64,000 nucleotides of DNA from the NCBI GenBank assembly GCA_964036275.1, contig OZ038434.1:37471279-37535278 (forward strand), written 5' to 3'. Below, piece after piece: positions 57,965 through 64,000 of the stretch. The translations under genes were made by a program, and so were the position numbers. The notes beneath the pieces were generated by a model. It searched no databases. It was not told the origin of the DNA and worked only from the letters and a program-made list of their open reading frames with translations. The stretch's first letter is position 1. Each line of letters starts with the position of its first letter. Origin of the DNA: Litoditis marina (Eukaryota > Nematoda > Chromadorea > Rhabditida > Rhabditidae).

Positions 57965-58220
57965 ATAACGTAGAAATATTATTCATTTCATTCCCACTGA
58001 AACCCCTTGGCATTGTGCCAAGATTTTCGGACGACTATTTCTTAGAGCATACAAAGTACTCTACAGACGTTTTTTGTTAACATTGTCGTATGGGATTGAA
58101 CAGTCGCTTCCAGAGCTTTGCAGATTATTGAAAAAACCTCCGAAGCGGTGAAAAACATCCTAGAATGTTCGTTGGCACACCGCCAAGTCTCAGTAGAAAT
58201 GACCGGGACTATACTGTTGG
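57965..58220 (-). mobile_element. MITE family B
   Basis: Counterpart of 20168-20404 in the inverted duplication; ends CATTCCCACTGAAACCCCTTG and GAAATGACCGGGACTATAC. Confidence 0.58.
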
Positions 58221-59096
58221 CGTGGATTGAACCTTTGAAAAACTTGAGAGCGGTCAAAATCATGGAAATGGACAGTTTGGAACATCAAACAACTGCTACG
58301 CTAATAAACATCATTTTCTCTGGACTGTTATTTCAAAACGACATGTGAGACCACATTTAGCGATAGTTGATCTTCTTACTCGTTTAATGACGACTTGGAG
58401 AAGACACTTCTGAACTGAGTTATGCACATTTGTCAACTTATGACCGTATTTGTACGATGTTGTTTCAACAGCGACATGCAATATACGAACATAAGTAAAT
58501 ATATGCTGATATAACAAAAAGAAGTGTTGGAATGGACTCGTATACAGTTTATCATGTGCTTAAACTGTGGAATATTGAACCTATTGATATGATCTAGCTA
58601 TGAATTGTCATGTCCACCTAAACTACTCAATTCAACCCCATCATAATTCTTTCTTATCGCTTCATCTTACGAAAAACAAACTATTCCCCACTCCCTGCAA
58701 TTTTGCCACGGTAGACAGATGGCTGATTTGAACCGCCAAATCACGCTGCTGTTGCGAGTTCCGTAAACGAAAACCAACTTTCCGTATTTTTTCACGTCGT
58801 TTTGTCCAAAAAAGGGATAACAACTGCCGAACCCCTAAATCTAGCTCCAACATAAATATGCTTCGAAACTTCGCAGGATGTGTTTATTTCAGACAGGTTT
58901 CCTTTCAAACATCGAGGCTCAAAAACAAACCACGTAAACCCAAAATGAACTTTTCGATTTTGCGTTTATAAAACCAACCGACCTGTATTAAAAAACGGCC
59001 AAAATGTCAATTCAAAACGACATTTGGTCGTTTTTAGCGACATTGAAAAAGTGGCTCAGTTATAAACATTTTTGACCAAATCATTTACAGAATCGT

Positions 59097-60106
59097 CCGT
59101 GGAAACATTGCTGAAAACGGACCGTTGTGGACAGTCGCCAAACTCCTTCTCAACAGGTAAAAGCAGTTCCATACGTAATTTCACTCAAGTGATCAAACTA
59201 CAAATAAAACTGAATTGGGGCAAACCCGTCTCGGGGGCAAAGCCGGCCAGAATCCGGAAAAAACTGTGACATAGTTCATGCCTTCAAACAGTGAGAAACT
59301 ATGCAAGCTGATCAACGACACCGATTGAGACTACAGGCGTCTCGCTCCTGGATGATTCTGTAGTTTGCTCGTACAAACCACGCGTGGAGTACGGAAAGCA
59401 CGTGGAATACACAAACGTTGCGATTGCGGCCTACACTACTGCGTACGCTCGACTTCGTTTACTGCAGGAAATGAGTCGTGTTGAAGATGATCTTCTTTAT
59501 GTTGGTAAGTTCGAATGTCTGAAAAACCAGTTGGAATGAAGATCGTTTCCAAAAAATTAGACAGCAAAAATTTCCCATTTTCAAATACCGACTCTCTCAT
59601 ATTCCTGAACGATGACCGCAAACCGGACAGGTTAGCTGACCTTCGAGCAGACCGGCTTGGGTTTTTGACCTCGGAAATACCGGAAGGCTGCCGGATAACT
59701 AAGTTTGTGAGCATGGCGCCCAAAGTCTACTCATATTTGCTGGAAAACGACACCGGAGATGTCAAGACTGTCTGGTGTCTGCAGAGTCAAAAGAGTGGTT
59801 AGTTTTACTCCACACCTATTGGCATTTTTTCTCTGAGTTTATACAGTGTTCAACAACCCGATTTCAAACGCTTGATTTCGAAGCGGCAAAGAATATCAAC
59901 TTCCGAGTCATGGAAGACATGGTTCGTGACCTGGTTGCTGAGGAAAACCCCGGAGTTGTTTCGACTGAACGAGCCATGATTGTGAAAAAACTCGGTAAAA
60001 TAGCCACCAAAGTTCTGAAGAAAAGACTACAACAGGTGATGACAAAACCCCATTTCACTGTGCCCTATGGCTACTTGGACCAGGAAGCAATCGATAAAAG
60101 GTTAAC
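59097..60106 (+). pseudogene. Polinton/Maverick-type DNA polymerase B relic, copy 2
   Basis: Same pieces as 52129-53185 shifted by 6,921, but the first exon is cut at its left end (only 59097-59156 remains) and has no acceptor. The CAA acceptor defect (59582-59584) and the frameshift near 59771 are shared with copy 1, so both arose before the duplication. Confidence 0.74.
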
Positions 60107-62330
60107 GTCATCATGTAAACTATCATTGTTTATATTCTGTCTGACGCCCGCGCGTGCTAGCTATACGAAATGGGGGACCCACTTTCCAAACTCAAAAAAT
60201 AACTTCCAATTAAAGTCATAATGCCCGGTACCTGGGCGTGATATGCCTATTTCGAAACCACACCACCGGATTCTAGGCAAGTTATCCAAATGAATTCTAA
60301 CTTTGGGATCAAACTACAACAATACTTGGTTTTCAATAGTAACTCTCCACATTTCAGTCCTCCAACTACAACTACCAGCCCTGTAAGAAGCGAGGCCAGT
60401 ACCCCTACACCTGATAAACACCAATTGTCGATTATTGTATATGAATGTATATCATTCTTTGTAGTTCGTGCTCTGTCTGTAGACACCAATCAAGTCAGTC
60501 TAGAGCCTCGTCTTATTATGGCACCGCGCATTCATACTATTCTGCATATTTTAACTAAACACATACAATCTTCCCGGTATACAAATTCCCATAACAACGC
60601 CAATGGTTTTTAAATACCACCAACCCAACATTACCGTTTAATTGCTTTCACAAAGTTTGAAACTTTTCCAAAAGCTATTCAGCTTTTTCTTGATATTTTA
60701 CACACCGTATAGACTTGTTACTTAGTTCCAAAAATCAATCCGAATCCAATTATTTCCGTATTTTCAAATCGTAACTGGGACATCAACATCAACACTAACA
60801 AAGTTCATGTACTGCAAATAGGAACGAATAATGGGGAAATCGCGGTAGCGATATCGCAGATGATGTGAGTTGTGGAGGTTGCGGTGGCGTCACTCGAATG
60901 TTAGCAGTAACAGTTCCGCCGGTACATGGCCTCCGCGGTTGCTCAGGGTAAAGACCGGCGCTCCCGGGTGGTTGAGTGTAATGTTATGCCAGTAATAGGT
61001 ATTTTGAATGAGATGAGAAAATATAATTGATATTGTTTGAAGTTAACTATGGCGCCATACCATACGGGGGTATTCACACGTATAGTTTCTGCGTGTTATG
61101 TGTGAAACATTTGGAGGCGTTAAATATTTCAAAACGGTTACTATGTACCAGCAGGCATACTTGAGGTTCTACAGGATAGAACAATGGGTATTTTACTTAA
61201 TCAATAATAAAAATAAATAGTTTCCATGAGAACGTGCTCGTACTTCAACCTCACTATTATATTTTATCTGCTTTATCGTAAACATAGTTCAAAACATGCG
61301 TTTCAAATATGCATTTAATACATCTTATTTCATCTATCTGTCATTCGTCTTTCTTTAATACGGTAAAAAGTTTTCTTTCTCTCCAAATACTGTGGTAAAA
61401 ACCGTGTTTTACAAGCAATCAAAAACAAATGGAATAAAATTGATATGCCTATTAAGCAAGTTGAAATGTATAATTATCTGCTGGCATAATAGTCCATTAT
61501 CGTTGCTCTCCTCAGCGGTCTGCTCCGAACGGGGACCCCGGTGATGTGCTTGCGCCAAACGGTGCTGATGTTGGAGTTGGCACTAAATACAATCATATTC
61601 TTGAAACGACACAAAAATCGAAACGGCACTCAGTTTCACACATACGTGAACTACGGTTGAAATTTGAAGTTTCTAGTCGACGTTTTTTATTAAGATAATT
61701 TTGAGAACTTTATATGTCACTATTGTCTCTTTTGGTGGAATTTATCCGAGAGTTAAACTGTGCAGAAGGTATATTCGCTTTTTTATGTCATACATACATG
61801 CTAGGTCACTATTTTCCGCCACAATTATACCCTAATTATATGAATATAATTATTATAACTGAATATACAATATAAGAAAGGTGTAAATCAGTATAAACTC
61901 AAATTGCTATAACCTTATACTGTAACCAACAACATATTCATTGCTTGTTTTTTTTGATGTTTCGCTCACATTCTTCATTGATACATTCAAAAATCTATGG
62001 GACTTTAATTTCTAACTTTTTTGAGTTCGTTTCGCTGGTCTAAACATCTAACTGTTAACCTTGTACTCTTTTTAGTTACCTCACACAGAGATGTATGTCA
62101 GTTAGAGAGCGCTAGGGATAATGGAAAACACTCGAGAATAGCCCCTCTATGGAAATGTCTCTGCGTCTCTCACTTGTCGGAATGTTATACGCAAGTATGA
62201 TAATTGTTACCTGGAAACTTATTTGATGCTACATGGATTTAAATAGTTATGGCCCTATTTCATAAATATACATTTATTGCAGAGGATCTCTTACCAGTGG
62301 CGTAGATACAGATATGACTAAAGTACAAAC

Positions 62331-64000
62331 CTCATAGTAACAGTACATCAGTCAGTGGTACTGTACTGATTCAAAACCACGAGTAAACCATTGAAAACCA
62401 GTATATATGACCGGAACGTAGAAGAATATAAGTCATGATGTTGAAAACAACTATGGATATAGTGGTATCATCTGAAAAAGTATCGTTATACATGAGTCAC
62501 TAAACACCTATTTCCAATTCTGCCTACTTTGCCTGTTGCGGCTTAAACTTAAACTGGGTTCATACTTTCAGCTTTGAAAATGAGTGCGGTTTCCCCTCTA
62601 TCTGGTTTGGTTAGATGTTTTTGAGCTAATCTCGGGATGGTTACTCTAAGCTCAAGCGTTTAAGCAACTTTTCGCATGATTCCAAAATTTCCACCGGACT
62701 CACCATAACCAATTTTCAGGAACATAATCACTCTCCGAACGGTGACTTTTTCTCTCTTCAGAATCAGTAGACGATAATAGAACGAAATAGCAGTCGCCAT
62801 AGCGTTGTTGGTCGCTAGAAACACCAGAGTAGCGAAACTGAAATATAGGAATATTTTTCATGATTCAAAGTGTAGATAAACTGATTTGGACACCAAGAAA
62901 ACCTGAGAAAAAACCAAACAGTTAGTCAAGTGACGAGAAAGTATGGAGGAGACTATATCAACAATTTACCTCGGACAAAATAGAACCAATAGAACCAGCT
63001 GAAGAAGAGCAGAAACAGTTCGGTAGTGGAGTATGACATCGAATTCGGGATACAATAGAGAATAGCAGAATATTCACGAATGAGGCCAGTACATCAGTGG
63101 TAGTGTACTGATCCATAACACATTCATACCATTGAAAACCAGTATATATGACCGGAATATAGAAGAATATGATTCAGGATAGTAAAAACGACCATGAATT
63201 GAGTGGAATGTATCACCTGAAAGAAGTATAGTTATTCATGGGTCACAAAATAACTGTTGTCACATCTGCCAAATGTTCATATTGTTCCATTTTTTTCAGG
63301 CCTTAAAGAAGGACGATTTTCCATCTTTTCATCTTATTTCAATCTCAAATAGGGATTCTACCCTGTTTTTAAATCAAAATAATTCAACCATTATTCTAGT
63401 TTCAGACATACCTCGGACATAATGGAACCAATGAAACCAGCTGAAGGAGAGCATAAACAGTTTGGTAGTAGAGTATGACATCGAATTCGAGATACAATAC
63501 AGAATATCGCCAATGAGGTCAGTACATCAGTGGTACTCTACTGATCCATAACACATTTACACCATTGGTAACCAGTATATATGACCGGAATGTAGAAAAA
63601 TATGATTCAAGATGTTAACAACGATCATGAATGTGGTGGAATATATCACCTGAAAAAAAGTTGGAAAGTTATACCTGGATCACAAAACAACAGTTCTCAC
63701 AACTGAGTTCTCAACCTGAACGAAGTTGTCGCATGAATAAGCAAATGAACTAATAATAATTAAGACTATCTGTGAAGGTAATTATTGATTAAGTTCAAAG
63801 TTACACCGTTTTGGCCTCCGCACCTCTACCAAAGTACGAAAATAGGCTTGAAGTCCGTAAAGTTTTAGAGTATGAAATGTTGTCTTACTTGAAGTTATTT
63901 AACAGTAATTTATTTGAACTAGTAAAACTAAATTACCTTGTCCAGTAATTGGAGAAAAGGTCGGAAACTGTTCAGGAACCATACTGGTGTTTTCTTGCAG
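62331..64000 (-). pseudogene. Broken receptor copy, duplicate of 55410-57079, cut by window end
   Basis: E4 is 62704-62837 and E2 copies are 62970-63216 and 63412-63649, all 6,921 bases from their twins. The 5' part lies beyond the window. Confidence 0.6.

Larger units (their letters stand above)
57160..59097 (-). repeat. Inverted duplication of the 19.3-21.5 kb region
   Basis: Reading the minus strand from 59097 reproduces the order at 19310 onward: the ATTCTGTAAATGATT stretch, the CAGTTGTTACCCCTTTTTTGG frame, MITE B, MITE A, and the conserved 5' module. It continues into the receptor copy at 55783-57397. Confidence 0.8.
59097..64000 (+). repeat. Segmental duplication, right copy (runs to window end)
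   Basis: Copy of 52176-57079. Its left edge falls inside the first polymerase exon: the inverted receptor block ends ATCGTC and the polymerase sequence starts CCGTGGAAACATTGC, sharing only one base. Confidence 0.92.

Overview
The window reads as nuclear DNA of a Caenorhabditis-type nematode. It is AT-rich. Introns are short, with T-rich tracts ending in TTTCAG. The recognisable genes are broken into exons of about 70 to 300 bases and belong to nematode chemoreceptor families. I see no bacterial operons, rRNA or CRISPR. Most of the sequence is duplicated receptor DNA and mobile-element debris.

Layout. 1-4544 is an LTR element with identical flanking repeats and a primer-binding site matching tRNA-Gly, but no recognisable gag-pol. 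About 4.5-9.8 kb holds a tRNA-derived element, a repeat carrying an Argonaute PAZ-like exon, and a broken receptor copy on the minus strand. 10-14.4 kb and 21-24.6 kb hold plus-strand tandem copies of broken receptor genes with GA tracts and tRNA-like remnants. Three of these copies share one in-frame stop. A 145-bp satellite lies at 15.2-16.5 kb and again at 26.3-27.2 kb. 16.5-18.7 kb is a 5'-truncated, frameshifted receptor gene. 25-33 kb is repeat-rich and includes foldback elements and a second PAZ-like fragment with two in-phase exons.

34.5-49.2 kb is the best genic stretch. It holds two minus-strand serpentine receptor genes whose exons 2-8 are open and in phase (34487-41381 and 45185-49215). 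Between them, on the plus strand, is a two-exon gene for a small secreted protein (43675-44153), possibly a peptide precursor. Several MITE families sit in the introns and flanks.

50-64 kb holds more broken receptor copies and a fragment of a protein-primed family B DNA polymerase of the Polinton/Maverick type. The polymerase relic lies in a segment of at least 4,904 bp (52176-57079) that recurs almost identically at 59097-64000, with a period of 6,921 bp. The 2 kb between the copies is inverted relative to the 19.3-21.5 kb region.

The receptors belong to the Str superfamily of nematode 7TM chemoreceptors; the loop after the second hydrophobic segment resembles Srd best. The exon model (E1b 85 nt, E2 about 205-211, E3 81, E4 154, E5 94-127, E6 128, E7 72-75, E8) was built by comparing copies inside the window. 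Family names come from memory of conserved motifs, not from a search.
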